Shown here: positions 49,828-61,399 of the stretch, in pieces
Numbering within the stretch: position 1 is the stretch's first letter
How the letters are laid out: every line of letters starts with the position of its first letter
DNA from: Neocallimastix lanati (nom. inval.)
Taxonomy: Eukaryota; Neocallimastigomycota; Neocallimastigomycetes; Neocallimastigales; Neocallimastigaceae
NCBI GenBank assembly: GCA_016946835.1
Contig: JACVTC010000044.1
Location: 246,001-310,000, forward strand
Length of the DNA stretch: 64,000 nucleotides
Reading direction: 5' to 3'
Position numbers and translations under genes: made by a program
Notes under the pieces: generated by a model
The model's input: the letters and a program-made list of their open reading frames with translations, nothing else
Told to the model about the DNA's origin: nothing
Databases searched by the model: none

Positions 49828-50013
49828 GGGTGTGATTTCGCCAGGTTGCATTTCGCCAAATTGTAAATTATTAAATAAATTAAATATTATTACTATTGAA
49901 TAAAAACAAATTTAAAAAAAATTATTTTATAATATTTATTTATTTATTTATTCATATATTTATATCAATATTACACTTGGCGAAATGCAACTTTGGGAAA
50001 TGCAACTCTCCCG
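49828..50013. mobile_element. 186-bp MITE with 8-bp target duplication
   Basis: Ends GGGTGTGATTTCGCCAGG then TTGCATTTCGCCAAATTG (left) and CACTTGGCGAAATGCAAC then TTTGGGAAATGCAACTCTCCCG (right) are inverted and each contains two tandem units. TTTATAAA precedes (49820-49827) and follows (50014-50021). It belongs to the same family as the element just upstream, only about 20 bases away. Confidence 0.87.
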
Positions 50014-50021
50014 TTTATAAA

Positions 50022-51056
50022 TTTTTATACTAAAATAATAAATATTGACAAATGAAGAAGCCATTTATCATGGTTAAAAACCCAATTCATCCATCTTACA
50101 ACAAAACCCAATGATATAAGAATACATTATATATATATAAAATCATATCATAAGAAACATTACAAATGATAAAATTAACATAAATTTCTAATATATTGAA
50201 CCAATAAAATGTTATTTAAAAATAATATAAAAATATGAAAGTTGTATAAAGGTTAAAACATAATTCTTAATAAAAAAAAATATTTAGAAGATAAAAAACG
50301 GTAAAAAGTAATTATTTTAAGTGTGACAAGTCACTTTAATAAGAAAACTAAAAAAAAAAAATAAAAAATAAAATTAAAAAAAAATTAATAAATAGAGAAA
50401 TAATTTAGTAGAAGGATAAATGAAATATCTTAAAAAAAAAAAAAAATAAAATTTTTTTATTAAATTTATAAATAGGGAATGAAAAATTAAAAAAATATAA
50501 AATTTTTTAATAAGAATGATTAATATTATTCAAATATAAAAATTTTAAAGAAAGTTCTACTTGAAAAGAAATGTTAAAAAACAAATGTTATACTCATTCT
50601 TTTTATGAAATTTATTAATAAAATCTAATATTAAATAATGAAATAAGCAATTATTAATTTAATTAATTCTGTTTCATTTTTTAAGAGACATTTTTTTTTT
50701 TTTTTTTTAAAAAAAAAATAGCTAACCACCATTTTTATTTCTTTTATTTTTTCAAAAAAAAAAAAAAAAAAAAAAGAAAACATATATATATATATATGTA
50801 TTTTTAAGTTATACTATCTATTTTTTTTATAATAATCTCTATTTTATTGATATTTATTAAAAAAAATTACTTTAAAAAAAACATGAAAATAAAGAAATAT
50901 ATGAAAATAGAAAATTTCATAATTTTTTTTTTTAAAAAATTAATATTAAAAAATTATTGAATATTTATACTTTATTACGAATCATATGCATGAATGGTTT
51001 ATTTTTTATATTAAATAAATCTTTGAAAAAATAAAAAATAAAAAAAAAAAAATTAT
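50022..51056. other. AT-rich region, no gene seen
   Basis: Contains CATGGTTAAAAACCC near 50069-50083 and several homopolymer runs. No coding relic of the local families was found on either strand. Confidence 0.5.
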
Positions 51057-51078
51057 CATTTCGCCAAATTGAGAATTA

Positions 51079-51162
<84 letters not shown>

Positions 51163-51240
51163 AATTAAATATTTTTAATATTGATGTATTTAATATTTTT
51201 GAAGTAAATATTTAAATATTAAAAAATTTTTTTTCATATA
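51057..51240 (+). mobile_element. truncated left end of the 1.2-kb TIR element
   Basis: CATTTCGCCAAATTGAGAATT, an (AAAT)n run of about 85 bases, then AATTAAATATTTTTAATATTG and TTTTTTTCATATATAA follow the same order as 48618-48740. The outer part of the terminal repeat is missing. The AAAT run is far longer than in the full element. It abuts an ankyrin relic. Confidence 0.75.
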
Positions 51241-51515
51241 TAATCCATTATTGGTAGCATGTTATTTTAAAAATAGATATTTAGTAGATTATCTCTTAGA
51301 TCATTGTGCTGATGATGATATACCAGATAATAAAAATAATTTACCACTACATATTGCATGCTATCTAAATAATACTGAAATAATAAAATTCCCTAGTAAG
51401 CATAAATAATAATTTAAATAATGTACTACTCAATGGACATAACAGTACACCAATAGATATTGCAACAGAATTACATAATAAAGAAATGCTAAATATTTTA
51501 GATGGTAATATTTAA
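51241..51515 (+). pseudogene. canonical-type ankyrin fragment
   Basis: PLLVACYFKNRYLVDYLLDH, CADDDIPDNKNNLPLHIACY and LNNTEIIK, then after a shift LLNGHNSTPIDIATELHNKE and MLNILDGN. The LPLHIAC and TPIDIA motifs are closer to ordinary ankyrin repeats than to the local E and N types. No start and a frameshift: a fragment of a different ankyrin gene. Confidence 0.7.
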
Positions 51516-51639
51516 TTTATATATATATATATATATGTTTTATTTTTATAATTTTTAAATAATAATTTTATAAATTAATTTTTATTATCCACTAAAATTA
51601 AAAATAAAAAATAATATATATATTCTTTTTTTTTTTTTT

Positions 51640-54164
51640 TTTATTTAGGGGAAAGAAATGAAAAAAATTCAAATAATATAAAATCTATCTTTTTACCTTC
51701 TGAACTATTTTCATTCATTTCAATTAATATATCGTTTTTAGCTTCTCTACAAACAATATGTTTTGATACTTCTTCATTTTTTATTATTTCATTAATTATT
51801 TTTTTTTTTTTTTTTTTTTATTTTTTAGTATCCTTTAATTTCGATAAAAATTTATTAATTTCACTTTTGGTAATCTTTTCAATAAATTCAACCTTAAGTT
51901 CATTAGCTTTTTTTTCTAATAAATTCATTTCTAAAATTTTCAATTTCTTCCCTATCTTTATTTCTATTTAGTTTATTTTTTTTTAATATAATCATTAAGT
52001 TCTTTATTAAGATTTCTCTTAATATAATTATCTATATTCTCATTAAGTTCTTTTACTATTATACTAGTATTTTTATCTTTAAATTCATTTAATATCCAAA
52101 TCTTTTAATAACCCTTTCAACTCGATTTTTAATTTATTTTTTATCATATTTGTTATTAAATAATTCTTCAATTTTTATATTTTTATCTTTAATGATCTTA
52201 AAGTTCAAATAGTTTTATTGTTTCTTTATCTAAATTTAATGAATCATTTAAAATTTTAGATAACATTTTTTTTATTTACTTCATTTTTATTTCTTAATTT
52301 ATCTACTAATTCATTATACAATTTTTTCTTCATTACTCCCTTATCTACATCACTAATTATATTATGACTGTTAATTTCATCAATAGTTTTATTCAATTAT
52401 ATTTATAATATTATTTTCTTCAACTTGATTAGTTATTAGATCTAATTTATCTAATTCATTTACTATTTTATTTTCAAATACATTATAAAATAATGATTCG
52501 AATTCGGTATTTTTTTTTCTAAATTCTCATTTAATATATCTAATTTATTTTTACTATTGATAAAATCATCATAACCCTCAAAAATATTTTTGTATAAAAT
52601 TTTAATTAATTCATTTTTATTACTATTTTTATCATCAATTAATCCTTATTTATTTAATAATTTGGATAGATCAAATTCCACACATCATCAAAAATTTTGT
52701 TTTCATTTTCATTATTTACTAATTTTTCTCCTTCATATAATATATTATTTTCATTAATTTTATCTATAAAGTTATTATTGTTTATATCTTCATTTACAAT
52801 TTCAAAAAAAAAAAAAGATTTTTTTCATTATTTCTTCCATTTTTAATTTCAAAAAATATATCAAATTCCTTAGTTTTTATAAAATTGGTTATATTACCTT
52901 TATAATTTTCACCATATAAATTCTTCATCTTTTTATCAAATTCATTACAAAAATTTGTAATTATTTTATCTTTATAAAGTTCAACTTTATCTTGATTTTC
53001 TTTTATACTATATTCCTTAAAGAATTCATTTATTTTTTCTTTTTTACTTTATTATCAAAATTCATCTTTATTATTTATTTTAATTTTAGAAACATTTAAT
53101 ATTTGTTTGGCTAAATTTTTACTATCATTAATTCTTAGATTATCATAATAATATATTTCTTTAGTTTCATACGTTTCATCTATACAATAATTCAATTAAG
53201 ATAATTCTTCCGTAGTGTATTTAATGTCAGAATTATTATTATCATTTTTCTTTATTGATAAAGGGTGACTTATTATTTTCTTTTTTAAGAATCTTTAACA
53301 ATTAAATGATATGTATCATCTTCTGTTTTTTATTATAGCAAATTGATGTTGATTAAAACTATCACCCTTAAAATATCTATCTCCACAAGAAGGAACATGT
53401 TTACAAATATATAGCATTGATTTCAATACATCTGCATCTATATTTTGTCCATTTATATCACTTATATTATTATTTATTTTATCATCATTTATGAAAGCTA
53501 ATGGATTTTTCTTCATCTCTACAATAATCATTAAAGTAATTAAATACTTTAATTAAAAACTTTATTTTTTCTTAAATATTTAATATCTTCAGATTTCACA
53601 CCATTACTAACAATTGTTTTATCAGCAGAATCATCATCATCAATAGAATTCACATTTGCATCATCAATATTATTAAAACTATAATCTATTGTATATAAAT
53701 ACATTGATATTTTTTAACTACTATTAAACAAATATTAAAAATTTTTATCTTCATTTTTTTTTTAACAATTAACTTATTAAAGATATCTTTATTATCTATA
53801 ATTGAATTAATATGATTTTTAAGATCATTTTTATTGTTTTTTTTTTAAATTTTCAAATGTTTTATCATCAATATTTAATTTGGATTTTATAATATTTAAA
53901 GAATCTTTGAATAAATTACTAAAATAAATATTTTTTTCTTCTTCTTCAGTTTCTAAAAATCTAAGTTCAGTAATAATTTCATTAATATCAATTTCCGTAT
54001 CTTTCCGTATCTTTTCCAATATTTATTTTAATAAAATCTTCAAAGTTTTTTTATTTCTTTTAGGGGTACATTCTTCTAAATTACTAATACATTTTTTCAT
54101 CTGCTACAGAAAAAATTAATAATGCTGTTTCAAAATTCAGATGATTATGAGAACTACAATGCAT
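51640..54164 (-). pseudogene. large Lys/Asn/Glu-rich protein, decayed, family unknown
   Basis: Reading the minus strand from a probable ATG at 54164 (MHCSSHNHLNFETALLIF) to about 51645 (IDFILFEFFSFLSPK), protein-like text continues through frequent shifts. Clearer pieces are IRKDTEIDINEIITELRFLE (53960-54010), LNIIKSKLNIDDKTFENLKK, and KSMLYICKHVPSCGDRYFKG then DSFNQHQFAI (53340-53430) with a Cys/His pair. The remainder is highly charged with heptad-like Leu/Ile spacing, suggesting coiled coil. Restored length would be near 830 residues. No known family is recognised. Breaks are mostly one-base changes in A-runs. Confidence 0.6.
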
Positions 54165-54429
54165 TTTTTAAGATTAACAAAAAGAAAATAGATATTGATA
54201 TGATATTCATTACTAATCTTTTATAAAATTAATATACTAAATTAATATTAATTTTTTTATAATCTTTTAAAAATTAAAAAAAAAAAATCATTTTATTAAT
54301 TTACAATATCTATTCATTAATTATATTATAAACGGCCAAGATATTCAAACAAATAATTATATTTATCAAAAAGATATAAAAATTCTTTGTTATCTTTTTT
54401 TTTTTCTTTTAATTCACATAAATCATAAT

Positions 54430-55490
54430 ATGTATATCTAAATAGTTAGATTACGTCTTTTGGAATAATTAATTATAATTTCTAATACATCGAGTTCAAT
54501 AAAAATAAATATTTTATGTAATATTTTATTATAAGAAGAAATAATATTAAAATCAATGATAATGTTATTAACTTCGGCATATTTAATTATATAATTTAAT
54601 AAAAAATTTTTTATTACTTGCAAATGATCTAATAATTTTTTACAAGCTAAAGAATCCTCAGGGTTATATTTATTATTTAAATCTAATACATAGTTATTTT
54701 TATTAGCGTATTCTATCATTAATTCTAAAACTTTATATGAATCCCTACGTATGGAATAATACATTAAATTTACATTAAATTTGCTATATTGATTATTTAT
54801 ATCTATAATAATTATTATTATTAATAGCATACTTAAAATAACCCTTTAATAATAATAATACTAATAATACCTTTTGATTCTTCATATTCACAAATACTAT
54901 TAATTATATAATAATTAGAATCATTTATTCGATCGTTTATTTTAATTATGCCATTATTATTATTATAAAAATAATTATTTAACTCTTTATTATTAAATGA
55001 AATGTTTTTTTTTTGGACAATAATATTAAATTAATTATAAATCCCACATCATAATAATCAAATTCCAAAATTTCATTGTATAATTCCCATTTTTGTTTTT
55101 TAATAATTTGATATACTATTTCAATCGTACATAAAAGACGCATCTTTTACAATTTTTAATATAAATTGTAATTTTTTAGAATCCAATTTATCTTTTTTTC
55201 AATAAATATTCTATAATATTATTATCTTTATTATCTATTCGAATTCCGTTTCTCAATAGAAATTTAGCGACTTCAAAATTTCATTTTCTATAGAATAATA
55301 AAGTAACTTTGTATTATCTATATTTTGATGTAACCCTAATTTTTTTTTGCTGGTTTATTAAATATTTTACTATATCCAAAGAAATTTTTTCTTTTATTAA
55401 ATATAAAAGCGCTTTATTAAAATTTTTTATATTTTCAATTATTATTTCATTTTCTTCGCTAGATATAACTTGTTCTTTATTTATATACAT
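54430..55490 (-). pseudogene. ankyrin-like protein, decayed
   Basis: Starts MYINKEQVISSEENEIIIEN at 55490 on the minus strand, then ALLYLIKEKISLDIVKYLIN, LLYYSIENE, EVAKFLLRNGIRIDNKDNN, and on through several shifts to VLELMIEYANKNNYVLDLNN and VLEIIINYSKRRNLTI (ending at 54438). The spacing is that of ankyrin repeats with 30-40 residue units, some like the N-type (IEYANKNN). At least four frame breaks. Confidence 0.65.
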
Positions 55491-55752
55491 AATATAATAT
55501 AATATAATACATTAATTCAGTTAAATTATTAACTGTTAAATAAACGTAAATTCAATTAATTTATTATTTATTATGTTTAACGAATTAAAATAATTATTTA
55601 TATTAGTTATGATTGAATGAAAATAATTTAATTAATATTTTATTTTATTTTTTTTTTTTTAAATTTATAAATTGATTTATATATTTTTTTTTAAAAAAAA
55701 ATAAAATTTTAATTAATAAATTTTATGGAAGTGTATTCTCTTCCCTTTCCTG

Positions 55753-55755
<3 letters not shown>

Positions 55756-55799
<44 letters not shown>
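55756..55799 (+). repeat. 44-base poly-A tract before a start codon
   Basis: An uninterrupted A-run ending 18 bases before the ATG at 55818. Similar runs precede the frames at 14866, 18089 and the relic at 45160. Confidence 0.9.
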
Positions 55800-55801
<2 letters not shown>

Positions 55802-55817
55802 ATAAATTATATTTAAA

Positions 55818-56542
55818 ATGAAACTATCTTTTCTGATTTTAATTTTTAATTATTTCAATTTTTTCTTTAGCTAATTGTACTACTTATTCTGATGTATTAA
55901 AAACATAAAATTGAAATTGATAACCGATAAATTAACAAATAGTTTAAGTAAAGAATGTATTGAAGAAGATAAGTATTCTGAATATAGTATTTGTATTCCA
56001 GAAATAACTTTAAGTTAACTATAAAGAATCATGTATAAATGTTAAATCTGAAAAATGTCAAAAATTCTATAATGATATTGATAAATCAAAATATTATCCA
56101 ATATGTAGTAAAAATCCCTTATATAACGAGTATCTTCAAATACAAATAATAAAATATATAAAAATAGCATTAGAAATACAATGTCTTAATAGATGAAAAT
56201 AATGAATTATACAAGGTGGAGCATATTTTAGTGATCCTTTATCTAATAATTGCAGATCTAAACAATGTACGGGATAAATTAATAGAGATATATAAAGACC
56301 TTAATCTTGAATCAATATGCTGCTTTAGAAAATTTTTCAACTTCAAATGTTAAAATATTCTTATAATACATTAACATCAATCAAAGATAATATTTCTTAT
56401 GTAAATTCTAATACTTGTAAAAAACTACATGGAACTAATAATAAAAATATTAGTACAAAGTAGTGCTATGACTATTAAATTAAATAATATATTATCTACT
56501 ATCTTAATAATTTTAGTATTTTTAATATATTTTATATTTTAG
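55818..56542 (+). pseudogene. secreted cysteine-rich protein with C-terminal anchor signal, decayed
   Basis: MKLSFLILIFNYFNFFFS is a good signal peptide. Across shifts one reads NCTTYSDVLK, NSLSKECIEEDKYSEYSICI, ESCINVKSEKCQKFYNDI, KYYPICSKNPLYNEYLQ, GGAYFSDPLSNNCRSKQC, and finally SNTCKKLHGTNNKNIST with a serine-rich patch and the hydrophobic end LNNILSTILIILVFL. Multiple paired cysteines and a terminal hydrophobic tail after a small-residue patch suggest a GPI-anchored surface protein of about 230 residues. At least five indels or stops. The function of the family is unknown to me. Confidence 0.65.
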
Positions 56543-56574
56543 AATAATTATATCATTAATACGATTTAAAAATA

Positions 56575-56945
56575 ACAAATTTAATTTTTTTTCCATCTAA
56601 ATATTCTTTAATATTTTTAATTGCACTTGGAACAAATATAGTATACTTCTGTAAGATATATATTATATCCCTTTTCTCATCCTCATTAAAAGCACCTTTT
56701 TCTTTTTCATTAATAATATTTAATATTTTTAAAATCTGCTACGTTATGTTTAATATTATCTGGATCATAAAATGTTTCTTTAAAAGCATTTTATTAAATG
56801 CCACATTTATATATTATTTCTTAAATTTTCTTTTTTATTAATTTTTAATTTGTCTATATATGATTTAAATTTTTCTTCAAAAGTACTTATTCTATTATCA
56901 TCTGTATAATTAAACACTCTACTGGGTAAACTATAATATTATCAA
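56575..56945 (-). pseudogene. coding relic, unknown
   Basis: On the minus strand: YYSLPSRVFNYTDDNRISTF, EEKFKSYIDKLKINKKENL, then after shifts VAFNKMLLK and NEKEKGAFNEDEKRDIIYIL followed by QKYTIFVPSAIKNIKEYLDG. It reads as the C-terminal part of a helical protein. There is no start and it is broken at least twice. Confidence 0.5.
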
Positions 56946-57072
56946 TATATTGTTAATTTTTTTATTTAGAATATTTTATTCCACTTATTTTGTTTTAAAT
57001 ATTATATTTAAAAATTTGATAATTAATTCTACATTTTTTATTATTTTAATTTATATAAATATGTCATTTTAA

Positions 57073-58310
57073 TTATTTATATTTTTTTTTTTAAAAAAAA
57101 TAATTGAAAGATCTTTATTAGATAAATCAAATGAAAACACTTTTTCAAAAGAAAGTTTAAAACCATTTGATACTATTTCTAATATAAATATAAACCGTTC
57201 AGTATGTTTAATAGAGGTGAAGGAAGACAACTGTATCGGCTATAGTACAGGATTTTTTATTGAAATTCCAATTTCATCAAGAAAATACCCATTGTATGGC
57301 TTAATGACAATTAATCATTTATTAAATGAAAAATCTCTTAAACCCGTTTCAACAATTCATATATCTTTTCATAATAATAACAGTAATGAAAAATATTCAA
57401 TATTAATAAACGAGGAAGACTTTGTATTTATATCAAAATGAATTGATGATAACTTTTATAGAATTAATTGAAGAAATGAAAAGAAAAAAATTAATCCCTA
57501 TTTTCTTCAACCCAGTAATGAAGATGCTGAAAATCAATGAACCCATGACACTATTTCAATATCCCAAAGAAGAATTTTCTATGGACCATGGAATAATTAT
57601 TTCTACTCATAGCTTTAATTTCCATCATAATGTATACACTAATCATGGATCAGCTGGTACACCACTTTTGAATAAGAATTATCAAGTAATGGGTGTTCAT
57701 AAATCAAGGTTGCCTAATAAAAAAGGAAAATAAATAAATAAATAAATAATAAAGATGAATATTATTGATATTGAGAGGGAAAGTGAAAACTGGTATGAAA
57801 GTGGCAATTATATTCAGTGAAATTGAATTTGCTATCCGAATAGTATACTGTATAACAATAAATTTGATTTATGGAAAAGAAAGAGCTAGAAACTCAGTAC
57901 GACCATTACTTTATTTTGAAAAAGAAATATTAAATAAACGGATTAAAATTAATACTCTCCTTCCATGAAACATGAAATAGCAAAATTAAATAAAAAAAAA
58001 AAAAAAACAAAAATGAAATAACAATATGAAGTAAAAATCATAGAAAAATCTCTATTTAAATATGATTACTATGAAAATTCTTTATTATTTTATCGAATAA
58101 ATTATGCATGGTATATTACAATATTCTCCGAATATAACAATATATCAAAATATAGATTAAAAGACTTAAAAAAATTAGATTGGTCACCTATCATTCCAAA
58201 CAGTAATGAATTAGATGATAATATTGATTCTAAAATTAAAGAAAGAGAATATATTTTAAATTACATGGTTAAAATTAACCAAATTAAAATATTTATAAAT
58301 ATCTTAATTG
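57073..58310 (+). pseudogene. trypsin-fold protein, second dead copy
   Basis: In frame from 57073 (after a stop at 57070-57072) without an ATG: IERSLLDKSNENTF, SVCLIEVKEDNCIGYSTGFF, LMTINHLLNEKSLK with the histidine. A one-base change near 57440 shifts frame at the aspartate site, which reads ELMITFIEL, so the aspartate of ELIDVTFIEL is missing. Further on, NHGSAGTPLLNKNYQVMGVH has alanine at the nucleophile position. A later frame gives IIFSEIEFAIRI and GKERARNSV, and the tail FYRINYAWYITIFSEY runs to about 58310. The loss of both catalytic residues is independent of the frameshifts, consistent with a family that was already non-catalytic. Confidence 0.8.
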
Positions 58311-58627
58311 AATGAATTTTTACTAAGAATGCTAATAAATATATATATATATATATTCAAATATATATTGGTGGTAAATAAAGAAAGTGAAATTTTTTTT
58401 AGCAGAAAAATTTAGTGAAATTTTCATCAAAAAAAAAAAAAAAAAAAAAAAAAAGGTCAATGAAATGATTAATTTTAGCTTTTTTAATATATTTTTAAAT
58501 TAAAAATAATAATATAATTAATATTTTTACAAAAAAAAAATAAAATAAAAAAACATAAAATAAAAAAAAAATAAAATAAAATAAAATAAAATTACATAAT
58601 AACTTTAAAGTTATTAATTTATAAAAA

Positions 58628-58682
<55 letters not shown>
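58310..58682. repeat. AT-rich spacer ending in a 51-base poly-T run
   Basis: The poly-T run is 58632-58682. (AAAAT)n lies near 58570-58590. No gene seen. Confidence 0.7.
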
Positions 58683-58683
<1 letters not shown>

Positions 58684-59095
58684 GATTTTGTCAAACAATC
58701 CTGATTTTAATTTATTATTTATTTCTATCAAAATTAAATGATTAAATTAAAAAAATAATATTTATGTTATTTTTAATATCCCAAATAATCATCAAAGAAC
58801 TATAGTAAATAAGTAAATTGAAAGACATCAAAAAATGAACGTAATTGAACAATTAAACTCTTAAATTATTTTACTTGAACAAGATGCCCTCTCTATTACT
58901 TTTTTTTTTTTTTAAACTTAATTATATATTTTATTTATTTATGACATATTTAATTAAATTGCAAGAGAGATAGAGTTACAATTACTTAAAGGAAAATAAA
59001 AAGTGTTGCGATGGACTCTTTTCTTTACTGATAATGATATGATCGTTTCTTGTTTTCCCTTTACTAAAATTTTTTTTCTCTCTCTCTCGCTCTCA
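58682..59095 (+). repeat. dispersed noncoding repeat, copy 2
   Basis: Partner of 46935-47335, same orientation, with the shared blocks described there. Followed by a CTCTCTCTCTCGCTCTC patch and a 15-base-period A-run repeat (AAAAAAAAAATAG) at 59095-59155. Confidence 0.75.
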
Positions 59096-59154
59096 AAAAA
59101 AAAAAAAAATAGAAAAAAAAAAAATAGAAAAAAAAAAAATAGAAAAAAAAAAAA

Positions 59155-59820
59155 ACCAATATTTTATGGCTTGACATGAACTTGTCGAACGAGCACCCAC
59201 GCCTTCAATAATACCTAAACTTCAATAATACCTTTCAATGAAATTATTGAATTTAGAATCAAATTATTACTAAGATGATTAACAAGTAAAAAGTAAATTA
59301 TTAGGGTAAAATAAATTCTTCCTCCAAATATAATAAGTTATACGGCAACTAAGTCCTTATGACATATTTAAAATAAAAAAAAAAACTATATAATGAAGTA
59401 TTATAAATATTTATGTTATTTAAATTAAAAAATGATTATAATATATATATATATTTTTTTATTATTTAAATATTTTTTTGAATAAATGGAATTTTGCTAG
59501 AATATTAAAAAATAAATATTTAATAATGACTTTAATATAACTTACCCATTCAGAATATTATTATATTTAAATAAAATATATAAAAGAAATAAAATGTTAA
59601 CTTTGATAAATAACTCATATACTTTTATAATTATAAAAAATATAAAGATAAATAAAATTAAATATTAAATATTATATATAAAATGTTATAATAAAAATAT
59701 ATCTAATTTTCTTTATATTTTTTTGGTGTTTAATAAATTTATTTATATTTATTTTTAATTATATATATATATTATTACTATATAAATATGTTTATTAATC
59801 CAAATAATAAATTAATAAAC
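59155..59820. other. AT-rich region, no gene seen
   Basis: A short G+C-richer patch at 59165-59215 (CTTGTCGAACGAGCACCCAC and around) has no open frame. CTTCAATAATACCT is repeated at 59201 and 59219. Confidence 0.5.
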
Positions 59821-59822
59821 TT

Positions 59823-60138
59823 TACTTTTTTTTAGTTTTATTATTAAACTTAATTATTAATTCTTTATTTTAAAATTGTTTTTCTTTATTCCAAATTGTT
59901 AGAAAATGTGGACATAGGATAATTTTATATGTATATAATTTAAATAATATAATTTCTGTAAAAAAAAAAATTATTAATGATACTTTTTTTTAATTTTATT
60001 ATTAAACTTAATTATTAATTCTTTATTTTAAAATTGTTTTTCTTTATTCCAAATTGTTAGAAAATGTGGACATTGGATAATTTTATATGTATATAATTTA
60101 AATAATATAATTTCTTTAAAAAAAAAAATTATTAATGA
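59823..60138 (+). repeat. 158-bp tandem duplication
   Basis: TTATTAAACTTAATTATTAA starts at 59841 and again at 59999. The two copies, including GTTAGAAAATGTGGACAT, differ at only a few bases. Noncoding. Confidence 0.85.
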
Positions 60139-60734
60139 TAAAGTTTATTTTATTAATATTCAATTAAGTCTTAATAATTATTAAGAAAAAAAAAATACTT
60201 TAAAATTTTAGATAATCTTTTTTTTTTTTTTATAAAAAAAAAAAAAAGATTAAAAGTATAAAATAAAAAGTTTTTAAAAAATATTTATCAAAATCAACCA
60301 ATTATCTAATTAAATAAGTTTTAATAGAAATAACACCAAAAAATTTTGCATATTTAGATAATGAGAAAAAAAAAAAAATTTTTTTTTTTATTAAATAAAT
60401 TATAATTTTTAATAATTTGTTAATTATTATAAAAATTCTATATTATATATATAGAAAAAATTGAAAATTTTATATAAAATTTGAGTCTTTTTTTTTTTCT
60501 TTCTTTTTTTTTTTTTTTTTTTTTTTCATTATTTTAAAGTTCTCTTAAAAAAAAAATAAAGTACTAAATTTAAAAAATAAAAATATTATTATATAATTTG
60601 TTGAATCTGTCATATAATTAAACAATATCAAAATAAAGGATTAGTATTTTTTATGTAATAATTCAAAATTAAAAAACAAAATTTTTAAATCATTAATTAA
60701 TAAAGAAAAAAAAAATTTTTTTTTTTTTAAAGTT

Positions 60735-60895
60735 AATTCATTTAGAATTTGTAGCACACCAGTGATTATATCCCATTAATAACAAGAAATATTTTTTAAC
60801 ATTTTTAAATGATTATTCCTGATATGAATGAATTATTTTTATAGAAAAAAAAGTTTATATCTTTTAAATAAATTTTATGATATATTATAATGAAA
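60735..60895 (-). repeat. dispersed noncoding repeat, partner of 6855-7035
   Basis: Read on the plus strand: GTAGCACACCAGTGATTATA, CCCATTAATAACA, CCTGATATGAATGAATTATTT, AAGTTTATATCTTTTAAATAA. It is the reverse complement of the first copy. Confidence 0.7.
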
Positions 60896-61029
60896 TTTAT
60901 TATATGATATAATATAATTTATTCAAATTTGACAAGTGAAAAAATTTTTTTAAAATAACCGACTTTATTTTATTTTATTTTATTTTTGAATTATTTGTCA
61001 TGAAAATGATATAAATATCACTAATTTTT

Positions 61030-61385
61030 AAGTTCTCATATAATCATGTTCAAAATAGACGTTCAAGAACACATATTTATTTTTTTCAACAAAATCAATT
61101 ATTAATGAAGCCTTATTGACTTTTAGGAATATTCGGTTGATCCTATAAATTTCCTTCCATAAACAATTTCTTTATGATTATTTTTATAATAGATTGACTG
61201 AGTAAAGTATTTCTTGAGTTTGTCGATGTAGAGTTTATTTTTTTGTTCCAAGAAATTACAATTAAAATACAGTAAATAATTCTTATTCTAAAAATTTTTA
61301 TAAACTAAAGCAACGGATACAAAATATTTGACAATATTAATATCAGAATTATTCTAGATGGAAACTAAATCAGGAAATTTATTAT
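61030..61385 (-). pseudogene. coding relic, unknown
   Basis: A minus-strand frame with two internal stops reads NNSDINIVKYFVSVALVYKN, NYLLYFNCNFLEQKNKLYI, DKLKKYFTQSIYYKNNHKEI and VYGRKFIGSTEYS. After a shift it continues NKASLIIDFVEKNKYVFL and NVYFEHDYMRT. The even spread of Tyr, Phe, Lys and Asn and the lack of low complexity suggest true ancestral coding. The family is not recognised. Confidence 0.5.
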
Positions 61386-61399
61386 TTCAAATATCATAA

